Source: Omnitrophica bacterium RIFCSPLOWO2_01_FULL_45_10
Lineage (GTDB): Bacteria > Omnitrophota > Gorgyraeia > 2-01-FULL-45-10
DNA length: 10,058 bases
NCBI GenBank assembly: GCA_001804165.1
Contig: MHFL01000012.1
Location: forward strand, 1-10,058
Direction: 5' to 3'
Shown: in pieces, positions 1 to 6,929 of the stretch
Position numbering within the stretch: position 1 is the first letter of the stretch
Layout: each line of letters opens with the position of its first letter
The notes under the pieces: model-generated
Told to the model about the DNA's origin: nothing
The model's input: the letters and a program-made list of their open reading frames with translations, nothing else
Databases searched by the model: none
Made by a program: the position numbers and the translations under genes

Positions 1-1
1 A

Positions 2-64
2 ATCGGCGCGGGCATCGGCGGGAAATGGGCGCTGTCCCTGATTTATATAGTGATAATATTATGA
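2..64 (+). CDS. C-terminal end of an upstream gene (partial), hydrophobic tail
   Basis: The frame from base 2 is open from the window edge to a TGA at 62-64 and encodes about 20 residues: a glycine-rich start (IGAGIGG) followed by a hydrophobic stretch ending IVIIL. This could be the last membrane helix of an upstream protein. The stop overlaps the ATG at 61 in the ATGA arrangement typical of coupled genes, which is the main reason to call it. Too little is visible to name a function. Caution: bases 21-44 resemble a dispersed palindromic repeat, so the tail may be repeat-derived or the frame may be open by chance. Confidence 0.4.
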   Translation: MGAGIGGKWALSLIYIVIIL

Positions 65-585
65 AGAGGAACAGAGAAAGTATCCCTATTATCCATATCA
101 TCGGTCTTCCAGGTGCAGGGAAAACAACCTTATCGCAAAAATTAAGCAAGGCATTGAAAGTGCCGGTACTTCGTGTTGGTCCACACCGGGTGCGATTTCC
201 AGAGACAGCCATTGGTGAGGCCGATGCGTGGGTTGCGTTATTTCGAGAGATGTCACTGCGTCAATGGAAGAATTGTATACTCGAGACTACGGGATTAAAT
301 CGAAGGGAAGTTTTTCTAAGCACAGCATTACCTTTTGAGCGCATATTTACGATAAAACTGGAGGCGTCGCGTAAGTCCCTTGGCAAGCGAATACGGAAAA
401 AGAAGAAGGAAGAGCGAGGGGGTCAGTGGTTTTACAGCGCAGAATGTCCCGATAAACATGAATTTGTCCGAAAGTTTTTTAAGCACTTTCGTAGACTCCC
501 GGCAAATTGTTATATTAATACCGATCAGCTCACAAAAGCAGCGGTATATCAGCGGGCATTAAAAGAGATAACGAACTTAAGATAG
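61..585 (+). CDS. P-loop NTPase, small kinase-like protein (AAA_33 / adenylylsulfate-kinase-like fold)
   Basis: This encodes about 174 residues. The Walker A motif GLPGAGKT lies at residues 15-22, directly after a hydrophobic beta strand (IPIIHIIG). That layout is typical of small nucleotide or metabolite kinases of the AAA_33, APS-kinase and shikimate-kinase-like groups. A second strand ending in LETTGLN (around 85-93) could supply the catalytic or Walker B region. A very basic stretch (RIRKKKKEER) follows at about 120 and would suit a lid or a nucleic-acid contact. The phosphate acceptor cannot be told from sequence. I chose ATG 61 because it overlaps the upstream stop as ATGA; ATG 25 is in frame and would add 12 residues before the fold begins, with no better ribosome site. 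Base composition is GC-richer than the following block (row 181-240 has 36 G+C of 60). It is probably a cytoplasmic enzyme and not necessarily part of the downstream operon. Confidence 0.75.
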   Translation: MKRNRESIPIIHIIGLPGAGKTTLSQKLSKALKVPVLRVGPHRVRFPETAIGEADAWVALFREMSLRQWKNCILETTGLNRREVFLSTALPFERIFTIKLEASRKSLGKRIRKKKKEERGGQWFYSAECPDKHEFVRKFFKHFRRLPANCYINTDQLTKAAVYQRALKEITNLR

Positions 586-625
586 AAAGAATGCAAGCGG
601 AAATTACAAAAAAGGCGACGATCCA

Positions 626-835
626 TTGAGAAAATTAGAAATTATAGTTAACGGCAAGAAGAAAACGATTGATTGTAATGTTACATTGATAGATTTGTTA
701 AATGGAATGAAGTTCTATCCTGAGACTGTAGTCATAAGCTTAAATGATGTCATAGTAGATCGTAATGACTACGGAATGAAAACACTAAAAAACAATGATT
801 CTGTAGAGATAATTAGATTCATGAGCGGAGGATAA
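626..835 (+). CDS. ThiS/MoaD-like ubiquitin-fold sulfur carrier protein
   Basis: This is a 69-residue protein of the size and pattern of ThiS: an N-terminal beta strand (LEIIVNGKKK), a short helix with TLIDLLNGM, the middle strand VVISLNDVIVDR, then LKNNDSVEIIRFMSGG ending exactly in Gly-Gly. In this family the C-terminal glycine is adenylylated by a ThiF/MoeB-like E1 and turned into a thiocarboxylate that donates sulfur. Because Gly-Gly is the true C-terminus, no JAMM protease would be needed to expose it. The start is a TTG with a weak AAAGG site about ten bases upstream. No ThiF, ThiG or ThiC is in the window, so thiamine synthesis is not indicated by context; the gene instead leads an oxidoreductase/methyltransferase block. 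It could serve sulfur insertion into a product or have another carrier role. It is not an acyl carrier protein, since no DSL-type phosphopantetheine serine is present. Confidence 0.8.
   Translation: MRKLEIIVNGKKKTIDCNVTLIDLLNGMKFYPETVVISLNDVIVDRNDYGMKTLKNNDSVEIIRFMSGG
827..832 (+). promoter_or_regulatory. Ribosome binding site made from the Gly-Gly codons of the preceding gene
   Basis: The two final glycine codons of the sulfur carrier are GGA GGA (827-832), and their GGAGG core (827-831) is a full Shine-Dalgarno sequence ten bases before the GTG start at 842. It therefore fixes the start of the reductase gene and couples its translation to that of the carrier. Confidence 0.75.
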
Positions 836-841
836 ACCATC

Positions 842-1984
842 GTGGAATTGGGTAAATTCGCGTGGGTTGGTCATCCTATGGCATTCGAGGATATTTATGG
901 TTTTATGCCCTCCGCAAGAATATTTAAACCTATAATATCCAAAATCCCGCCTTCTTTAATAGAAAATATATGCGAACTTCTCTCACCTCAAAACTTCATA
1001 GATTTTGAATTAAATTCTAAAACAAAGAAAGCAATATCCGGCGCTGGCATCTTTATTCCATTAACTATGAGACAAATGATAATGTTAGAAGAAGAGATAA
1101 TAATGAGAAAAATTATTTCCGCGTGTAAGATAGCGCAGCGTTTAGGCGCTAAGCTAGTAACGTTAGGCGGCGCGGCTTCCATGGTAGGGAATGAGGCCTT
1201 GGATATTGCTAAAAAGGTAGATATTCCCATAACAAGCGCAAAGAATTATATAGCCAGTTTAGCCGTGGATGGCATTCTTAAGGCTTGTGAAATGTTAGAT
1301 ATAGAGCCTAAAAAGTCATCGGTAGCGATAATAGGAGGCGCGACAAGTAGTCTTGGTAATGTTTGCTCGCGTATATTAGCTAACCACTTTGGGCAAATAT
1401 TGTTAGCCGAAAAATTTGAAGATATAAACATGGTAGATGAGTTATTGAACAATGTAAAATCAACTGATGCTAAAATTATTTTTAGAAAATATGTATCGGA
1501 AATAACGAAAGAAGCCGATGTCATTTTGGTGCCTATTTTCGCACCGGGCGTAGATTTTAATATAAAAGAGCTTAAATCCGGCTCAGTATTATGTGATGCC
1601 GTCGCGCCTTTTTATATTGGGAGAAGTGTAAGAAGCCAGAGAAAAGATATTTTAGTATTCGAGGCTCCATGGTGCAAGTTGCCCGAAAATAATACAATCA
1701 AAAACGAAAAATTTAATAGTCTACAACCAAACGGTGTGATATATGCCTGCTTAGGCGAAGGAGTTATTTTGACAATGGAAGGCAGGTTCGAAAATTTCTC
1801 TCTTGGCCGAAAAAATATAACACCCGAGAAAGTCAAAGAGATATCAATAATTGCGTTTAAGCATGGCTTCCGATTACCGGACTTAAGGTGCAATGGTTAT
1901 GTATACACAAAGGACGATATAACTGACCTTAAGAAATTAAGAGAGGCAAATGCATTAAAGGCAGGACAGACCATTAATATATGA
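842..1984 (+). CDS. Long-chain acyl-ACP reductase (AAR)-like protein
   Basis: This 380-residue protein resembles cyanobacterial fatty acyl-ACP reductase, which reduces acyl-ACP to a fatty aldehyde with NADPH through a cysteine thioester. Shared landmarks recalled from the Synechococcus enzyme: an N-terminal GH-(P/L)-x-x-x-E motif (VGHPMAFED, residue 9 on), the LGG-x-(A/T)-S segment (LGGAAS, 108-113), a Rossmann nucleotide site (IIGGATSSLG, 163-172), and the C-terminal run Y-A-C-x-x-E, EGRFENFSLGRxxIT, ending in HGF. Cys303 aligns with the catalytic cysteine (Cys294 in the cyanobacterial enzyme). It is about 40 residues longer than the usual ~340, mainly at the N-terminus, around residues 280-290, and at the tail after HGF. 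The start is GTG with a strong Shine-Dalgarno in the previous gene. It overlaps the methyltransferase by ATGA. No aldehyde deformylating oxygenase is present, so the aldehyde, if made, is probably used otherwise. The exact acyl substrate and carrier are unknown. Confidence 0.78.
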   Translation: MELGKFAWVGHPMAFEDIYGFMPSARIFKPIISKIPPSLIENICELLSPQNFIDFELNSKTKKAISGAGIFIPLTMRQMIMLEEEIIMRKIISACKIAQRLGAKLVTLGGAASMVGNEALDIAKKVDIPITSAKNYIASLAVDGILKACEMLDIEPKKSSVAIIGGATSSLGNVCSRILANHFGQILLAEKFEDINMVDELLNNVKSTDAKIIFRKYVSEITKEADVILVPIFAPGVDFNIKELKSGSVLCDAVAPFYIGRSVRSQRKDILVFEAPWCKLPENNTIKNEKFNSLQPNGVIYACLGEGVILTMEGRFENFSLGRKNITPEKVKEISIIAFKHGFRLPDLRCNGYVYTKDDITDLKKLREANALKAGQTINI

Positions 1985-2658
1985 AACTACTTAATGTATT
2001 TAAGGTCGTCATAATCGTATTTCTTCCGCTTGTGGCTTTGACCCTGTATTTTCTGTATCCATTTAAAGAGAATAAATTAATATTCACTATTTTTATATTG
2101 TTTTTTGTATTTGAGAGAACCTGGGAAGGCCTGTATACAAGCAGGGAAAAGGATAAAGATAAAATAGAGACAGATTGGACGCTGCCAATATCGGTCCTTT
2201 CATACGTAGCGCTTGTTCTTCTGTGTCTGGCTGAATTTTACATGATAGATAGAAGGGTTAATTTATTGGCAGGGATTGTAGGAATGACTGGCTATACTGC
2301 CGCATTGTTCTTAAGAATATGGGGAGTGAGATCATTGGGTGACCAATGGTCAATACATATTATAGGCGAGTCAAAGATACAAACAGGACAAATGCTCATT
2401 ACGGGCGGCGCATATAAATATATGAGACATCCTGTTTATCTCGGGATAATTTTAGAACAGATCAGCATCCCATTATTGGCAAATTTATATTATACCTTTT
2501 TTATTGCGCTGGCTTTTACCATTCCATTTCAACTCTTAAAAATAAGGCTTGAAGAAGCAGAAATGGAAAAGAGGTTTGGCAACAACTACGTCGCTTATAA
2601 AAAGAGCGTGCCCGCCTTTAATTTATTTTTATGGAAGAAGAGATATCAACTCAGATAG
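1981..2658 (+). CDS. Isoprenylcysteine carboxyl methyltransferase (ICMT)/PEMT-family membrane methyltransferase
   Basis: This is a 225-residue integral membrane protein. Hydrophobic segments lie at about residues 7-27, 32-46, 68-87, 95-113 and 155-185. The C-terminal SAM-binding signature of the ICMT/PEMT superfamily is complete: GAYKYMRHPVYLG (about 142-154), followed after the re-entrant helix pair by RLEEAEMEKRFG..Y..YKKSVPAF (about 189-212). Family members methylate carboxyl, amino or hydroxyl groups of lipids or lipid-like molecules at the membrane, for example prenylated cysteine or phosphatidylethanolamine; the substrate cannot be read from sequence. Bacteria do not normally prenylate proteins, so a small lipophilic substrate is more likely. 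The start ATG overlaps the preceding stop (ATGA), which implies coupled translation and suggests that it may act on a product of the reductase. The length is normal for the family. Confidence 0.85.
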   Translation: MKLLNVFKVVIIVFLPLVALTLYFLYPFKENKLIFTIFILFFVFERTWEGLYTSREKDKDKIETDWTLPISVLSYVALVLLCLAEFYMIDRRVNLLAGIVGMTGYTAALFLRIWGVRSLGDQWSIHIIGESKIQTGQMLITGGAYKYMRHPVYLGIILEQISIPLLANLYYTFFIALAFTIPFQLLKIRLEEAEMEKRFGNNYVAYKKSVPAFNLFLWKKRYQLR

Positions 2659-2686
2659 ATTCAATGAAGAATAAGGGAATTAGATT

Positions 2687-3268
2687 GTGAAGAAAGATAT
2701 ATTAGAATTAATAAAGAAAACCGGCTCGATACGGCACTTTAAAAAAACGAGAATTTCTGACCGTCTAGTTGATACAATTTTAGAAGCTGGGGTGTGGGGG
2801 CCTTCTATATTTGGTATTCAACCGTGGCATTTTGTAGTAGTGAAGAATCCGCTTCTTATAAAAAAAATTGCATCGATAGTAGATAGGAATTCACATAAAA
2901 CTATAGGTGGTGTTAGAAAGCTTTTACAGATGTGTTCAGCGGTAATAAAAAACTGTAAACTTTTGATAGCTGTTTGCGTCAATGGCAGTGCAAAAAAGAC
3001 TGCATCGCGCTATGGGGTATTATATAAAAAGAAAGCCGCAATTGCAGAGTTATTGGCTTCAGGTGCCGCTATACAGAATATGTTTCTGACATTAACTTCT
3101 TTAGGTCTCGGCGGTGTTTGGCTGGATGCCCCAACTATTTTCCCCTATGAGATTAATAATATCTTGGATGAAAAAGACAACATAGTTTCACTACTTGCCA
3201 TAGGGTATCCTAACCAAAGCGTACGACGGTCGATTCGTAATTATAATACGCTAGTGAAATTCATATAA
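2687..3268 (+). CDS. Nitroreductase-family FMN-dependent oxidoreductase
   Basis: This 193-residue protein has the nitroreductase fold pattern. An N-terminal helix carries the flavin-phosphate arginine motif SIRHF (14-18). The segment GVWGPSIFGIQPWHFVVV (about 35-52) corresponds to the classic A-PS-x-x-N-x-QP-W-x-F. A central AIAELLASGAAIQNMFLTLTSLGLGGVWL segment matches the conserved dimer/FMN helix and the GLG-x-x-W element, and the ending is LLAIGYP. One oddity is that the usual asparagine of PSxxNxQP is replaced here (PSIFGIQP). Members reduce nitro groups, quinones or enones, or perform cofactor-linked dehydrogenations, as homodimers with FMN. The start is GTG with AAGGGA eight bases upstream. 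It follows the methyltransferase by 28 bp and precedes the FAD oxidoreductase by one base, so a shared pathway is likely. The substrate is unknown. Confidence 0.82.
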   Translation: MKKDILELIKKTGSIRHFKKTRISDRLVDTILEAGVWGPSIFGIQPWHFVVVKNPLLIKKIASIVDRNSHKTIGGVRKLLQMCSAVIKNCKLLIAVCVNGSAKKTASRYGVLYKKKAAIAELLASGAAIQNMFLTLTSLGLGGVWLDAPTIFPYEINNILDEKDNIVSLLAIGYPNQSVRRSIRNYNTLVKFI

Positions 3269-3269
3269 A

Positions 3270-4751
3270 ATGATAAAACATCAAAACTACGATGTAATAA
3301 TTATTGGCAGCGGGATAGGTGGCCTGGTTTGCGGTTGTTATTTGGCTAAACATGGCATGAAGGTTTTGATTATCGAAAAACATACGCAAACAGGGGGATA
3401 TTGCACTTCTTTCACAAGAGACGGTTATCATTTTGATGTTGCAGTTCATTCTTTAAGAGGCGTAAAAGAAGAAAACCAAATAGGGATACTTTTTAAAGAT
3501 TTAAATATTAAAAGCAGTACTTTAATGACTAGAATAGATCCATCCGATGCAATTGTTTTCAAAAATAAGCGATTACATATATATAATGATATTGATAACA
3601 CCATAAGGTCTTTTGTGTCAGTTTTTTCAAATCAAAAAAAAGAAATTGAAAGGTTTTTTTTATTTGTTACCAAGACCGATTTTACTACGCTTTATAAACG
3701 GGCATTTAAAAATACGTTTAGAGAGTTGTTAGACAATTTTTTTTATGATGAAGAGCTCAAGACTTGTTTTAATATTTTGCTTGGTAACCTCGGATTGGAT
3801 TCAGATAGAATATCTGCCTTTTCAACATTAGTTTTCTTTAGGGAATTGTTTACAGATGGTGGTTATTATCCAAAAAATGGAATGCAAGCATTTCCCAACG
3901 CTTTAGAAAAAAAAGTAAAAGAATATGGCGGAGAAGTTTTGCTTTTTAACGAAGTCCAAAAAATTGTAATAAAAAATAGTAAAGTAGATGGTGTTGTTTT
4001 AAAAAATGGAGATTTTATTAGAAGCAGATTAGTTGTGTCAAATGCTGATGCACAACAGACATATCGTATGTTGATCGGAAAGGAATATCTTGACAAAGAT
4101 TTGTTGAGGCGGCTCAATCATCTGATTGTATCGCCATCCGCCCTTATTGTATATTTAGGAATTAACAGCAAATTGAAAAACGAAGAAAGATGTTGTACGT
4201 TATGGTATTTCCCTTCTCAAAATTCCGTAAGATGTTATAAAGAATGCTTTGAGAGTAAAGTGACCCAAATAGGCGAATATTCAATCTGCGGGCTTTCTTC
4301 GTTAAGTGTATCCCATCAATTAAATCATGGAAAAGTATCAGTAAGTCTAACTTCTATGGCGCCATGGAAAGAAGAGAATTATTGGAGTATAAACAAAGAA
4401 AAAGTCGCAGAGAAAATTATCCGTAAAGCAATAGAAGCCCTAGGCATTCCTCGCGGTGGAATAGAATTAAAGGAAATAGCAACGCCTTTAACATTGTATA
4501 AATATACGTATAACCATAATGGTGCATTATATGGATGGGCATCGATTCCTCGCCAAATTAATAAATGTATAATGCCCCAAAAAAGCAGAATAAAAGGACT
4601 GTATTTATGCGGACATTGGGCAACGCGTGGGTGGGGGCAAGGGGGGATATCGATGGTTGTTAATTCAGGACGTACAACAGCGAATATGATACTTAAGCCC
4701 AGTACTTCTTCAAAATTAGGTGTAACTAATGTTTCGCACGCCTATTCATAA
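3270..4751 (+). CDS. Phytoene desaturase/carotenoid isomerase-like FAD-dependent oxidoreductase (CrtI/CrtISO/retinol saturase family)
   Basis: This is a 493-residue flavoprotein. The N-terminal dinucleotide fold is complete: YDVIIIGSGIGGL with glycines 13, 15 and 18, a glutamate at residue 36 at the end of the second strand (VLIIEKH) for the ribose, and the following TGGYCTSF element. RLVVSNADAQQTYRMLIG in the middle matches the 'SNAD' region of CrtI and CrtISO. The C-terminal FAD-binding block GLYLCGHWATRGWGQGG starts at residue 443 and runs into MVVNSGRTTANMIL. Relatives desaturate, isomerise or saturate polyene and isoprenoid chains; a lipophilic polyene or fatty-chain substrate is plausible here, but phytoene itself is not indicated because no phytoene synthase is nearby. 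ATG starts one base after the previous stop with no clear ribosome site, so translation is probably coupled. The DNA is very AT-rich (row 3481-3540 has 14 G+C of 60). Confidence 0.83.
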   Translation: MIKHQNYDVIIIGSGIGGLVCGCYLAKHGMKVLIIEKHTQTGGYCTSFTRDGYHFDVAVHSLRGVKEENQIGILFKDLNIKSSTLMTRIDPSDAIVFKNKRLHIYNDIDNTIRSFVSVFSNQKKEIERFFLFVTKTDFTTLYKRAFKNTFRELLDNFFYDEELKTCFNILLGNLGLDSDRISAFSTLVFFRELFTDGGYYPKNGMQAFPNALEKKVKEYGGEVLLFNEVQKIVIKNSKVDGVVLKNGDFIRSRLVVSNADAQQTYRMLIGKEYLDKDLLRRLNHLIVSPSALIVYLGINSKLKNEERCCTLWYFPSQNSVRCYKECFESKVTQIGEYSICGLSSLSVSHQLNHGKVSVSLTSMAPWKEENYWSINKEKVAEKIIRKAIEALGIPRGGIELKEIATPLTLYKYTYNHNGALYGWASIPRQINKCIMPQKSRIKGLYLCGHWATRGWGQGGISMVVNSGRTTANMILKPSTSSKLGVTNVSHAYS

Positions 4752-4760
4752 GGAAATAAT

Positions 4761-6914
4761 ATGATTTTTTATACCTTATCAGGATTGATTAATGGACTTA
4801 CCGCTACTATAGTAGGATTCTTTGTTTATACACGAAACAAAAAAAGCATTGCTAATATAGCATTTTCACTATTTTGTTTATGCGTAGCGATTTGGAATTA
4901 TTTTTATTTTGCCTGGCTAACAATAAGCACTAGCAGTAGAGAAGCTATATTTTGGCTTACAATATTGCTCATAGGTCCTATATTCATACCCGGTACTTTT
5001 TTACATTTTACGTTAGAGTTTTTGGATCTAAGTAAAGGATGGCGTAAAAAAACTCTCATTTATGGTTATATAATAGATTTTGTTTTCTTATATTTTCTGT
5101 TATTCTCTCACCTTTTTCTTGCTGGAGTGACGAAAAGAATATATTTTGAATATTTTCCGTACCCAGGAATTGTCTTTCATATCTTTTTATTTAAATTTCT
5201 TATGTATTCATTTTATGCGCACTATTTATTATATAAGGCTTATAGGCGTGCTGAAGGAACAAGATACTATCAGCTGAGATTATCTTTCTGGGGAATAATT
5301 ATAGGATATATTGGGGGCGTGCCAATTTGGGCAATTTGGTATGGCTCACCCATTCCTCCTGTTACCCATATATTAGTATCAGTATATATGACCATGTTAG
5401 CATACGCCATTATTTTCTATAAACTTTTTGACATCGAAGTAATCATAAAGAAGACGCTGGTATTCGCGGGGTTGCTGGCGTCGGTGTTTGCGATATTTAT
5501 ACTGCCGACTTGGATTATTCAGGATTATCTCTTTAGGGGCGCTGGAACCGGCGGCAGGATGGCAGGTTTTGCCTTAAGCGCGGTGATACTTATACTTACG
5601 ATGCGCAGAATTGAAACATTCCTCATAAACGTCACTGACAAATATCTATTCCAGAAGAAATACGATTATAAGGAATTGCTCAAAACGTTTACGGCGGAGG
5701 TGTTGACTGTCTTAGAATTAGAGAAATTGGTGAATCTCACCGTAGATAAATTGACGGATATCGTAAAACTTGCCTCTTGCGCCGTATTATTATTCGACGA
5801 AGAGAAGCAGGAATTCGCTGTTACGGCGTCAAAGAATGTGAAGGATTCCGAGGTTAAACTGATCAGGCCCGATGGGATAGTTACATTCTTAGAGCAAACC
5901 CAGGGGTACCTGTTAGTAAAAGAATTGAAGCAGAAGAGGATCTTCATCCCGGATTCGATTCAGGAAATCATCGATAAGTTAAGCGCGGAACTTATAATAC
6001 CGATGGTCCTGCACGAAGAGGTCATGGGCATATTGTCTATGGGAAAGAAAAAGTCTGACGAGGAATATACGCAGGATGACCTGGATATACTCCTGCCGTT
6101 AGCCAAAACCCTTGCCATTGCCATATCCAACGCTAAACTATTCGTAGAACTTGGTAAGACGCAGGCCGAGGCGGCCCAAGCCGAGAAGATGGCTGTCATC
6201 GGGACCCTCTCGGCAGGCATAAATCATGAGATATGTAATCCGCTTGGCATAGCGCGCGGCCAGTGCGAGGCGTTTCTATTGAATTTAAAAGACGGGTTAT
6301 ATAAGGATAAGACGCTTGAGGAATTGTTGACTAAGGCAAAAGACATTATGACTAAGGTGATAAAGGAGACAGACAGGGCAACGGCCATTACGAAGAAATT
6401 ATCGACATTCGCGAAGCCGGCGAAGGGCGAGGCGGAATTGGTTAATATTGAGCTTGAGTTGGAGGACGTCATAAGCCTTGTCGGTTATGAATTAAAATTG
6501 GAAAAGATTGAGTTTGACAAGCGCGTCGATAAGAATTTGCCTAATATATTGGTTGATAGGAAACAGTTCCAGGAAGTGCTTTTTAATCTTATAAGGAACG
6601 CAGGCCAAGCAATCGGCGAGAAAGGGAAGATCACGCTTTCTGCAAGACAGGAGAAAGCGAGAATATTTATAGAGATTCAGGATACGGGCTCTGGCATTCC
6701 GGAAGACAAGATAAAAATGCTATTCAATCCATTCTTTACAACGAAAGATCCCGGTAAAGGCACTGGCCTCGGCCTCTTCATCGTCCGCCAGGTCGTCGAG
6801 AAGAACGGCGGCAGGATATATCTTAAAGAAACAAAAGCCGGCGAGGGCACGACGTTCGCGCTGGAATTTCCGGTAGCGGCAGCAGAGAAGAAGGAAGCGC
6901 GGGCGGCGGCATAA
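4761..6914 (+). CDS. Membrane-bound sensor histidine kinase (7TM-like region, GAF, HisKA, HATPase_c)
   Basis: This 717-residue kinase begins with about seven membrane helices (roughly 4-23, 31-53, 62-84, 96-117, 133-155, 173-195, 200-220). The linker YKLFDIEVIIKKTL typical of 7TM histidine kinases follows, then two more hydrophobic segments (about 233-252, 267-285), a GAF domain (about 310-465), and a HisKA dimerisation helix with H-box GINHEICNPL, phospho-acceptor His489. The ATPase domain has an N-box centred on Asn613, G1 at DTGSG (641-645), F-box NPFFTTKDPG and G2 at GTGLGL (667-672), so all catalytic elements are present. The start follows the oxidoreductase by nine bases with AAGGA overlapping its stop codon. 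Composition changes sharply near codon 225. The likely partners are the receiver proteins at 7653 and 8044. The signal sensed is unknown; the 7TM part could sense a membrane or lipid cue and the GAF a small ligand. Confidence 0.92.
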   Translation: MIFYTLSGLINGLTATIVGFFVYTRNKKSIANIAFSLFCLCVAIWNYFYFAWLTISTSSREAIFWLTILLIGPIFIPGTFLHFTLEFLDLSKGWRKKTLIYGYIIDFVFLYFLLFSHLFLAGVTKRIYFEYFPYPGIVFHIFLFKFLMYSFYAHYLLYKAYRRAEGTRYYQLRLSFWGIIIGYIGGVPIWAIWYGSPIPPVTHILVSVYMTMLAYAIIFYKLFDIEVIIKKTLVFAGLLASVFAIFILPTWIIQDYLFRGAGTGGRMAGFALSAVILILTMRRIETFLINVTDKYLFQKKYDYKELLKTFTAEVLTVLELEKLVNLTVDKLTDIVKLASCAVLLFDEEKQEFAVTASKNVKDSEVKLIRPDGIVTFLEQTQGYLLVKELKQKRIFIPDSIQEIIDKLSAELIIPMVLHEEVMGILSMGKKKSDEEYTQDDLDILLPLAKTLAIAISNAKLFVELGKTQAEAAQAEKMAVIGTLSAGINHEICNPLGIARGQCEAFLLNLKDGLYKDKTLEELLTKAKDIMTKVIKETDRATAITKKLSTFAKPAKGEAELVNIELELEDVISLVGYELKLEKIEFDKRVDKNLPNILVDRKQFQEVLFNLIRNAGQAIGEKGKITLSARQEKARIFIEIQDTGSGIPEDKIKMLFNPFFTTKDPGKGTGLGLFIVRQVVEKNGGRIYLKETKAGEGTTFALEFPVAAAEKKEARAAA

Positions 6915-6929
6915 GGCAGTAGGGCTAAA

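Larger units (their letters stand above)
590..5440. other. AT-rich block, probable horizontally acquired segment
   Basis: From just after the kinase-like gene to about codon 225 of the histidine kinase, the DNA is distinctly AT-rich and uses ATA, TTA, AAA and TTT codons heavily. Examples by direct count: row 1021-1080 has 22 G+C of 60, row 3481-3540 has 14, and row 5161-5220 has 16. On either side the rows are higher: 181-240 has 36 and 5521-5580 has 34. The block holds all five metabolic genes plus the membrane part of the kinase. The left edge falls in or near the 40-bp gap at 586-625 and the right edge near 5425-5460. No transposase, tRNA or direct repeat marking the edges was seen in the window. 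Transfer is an inference from composition only. Confidence 0.55.

Noticed and set aside
380..562. Plus-strand 60-codon open frame in another phase
   Set aside because: It is nested inside the P-loop gene with no ribosome site or domain.
626..835. The small carrier as an acyl carrier protein for the reductase
   Set aside because: There is no DSL serine for phosphopantetheine, and the strand-rich pattern ending in Gly-Gly fits ThiS/MoaD.
988..1893. Several minus-strand open frames of 80-93 codons across the reductase gene
   Set aside because: They lie wholly antisense to a well-supported gene, have no ribosome sites or recognisable domains, and have serine- and isoleucine-rich shadow composition.
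3654..3661. Run of eight T inside the FAD oxidoreductase, possible slippage site
   Set aside because: The frame continues normally through conserved motifs on both sides, and such runs are expected in this AT-rich DNA.
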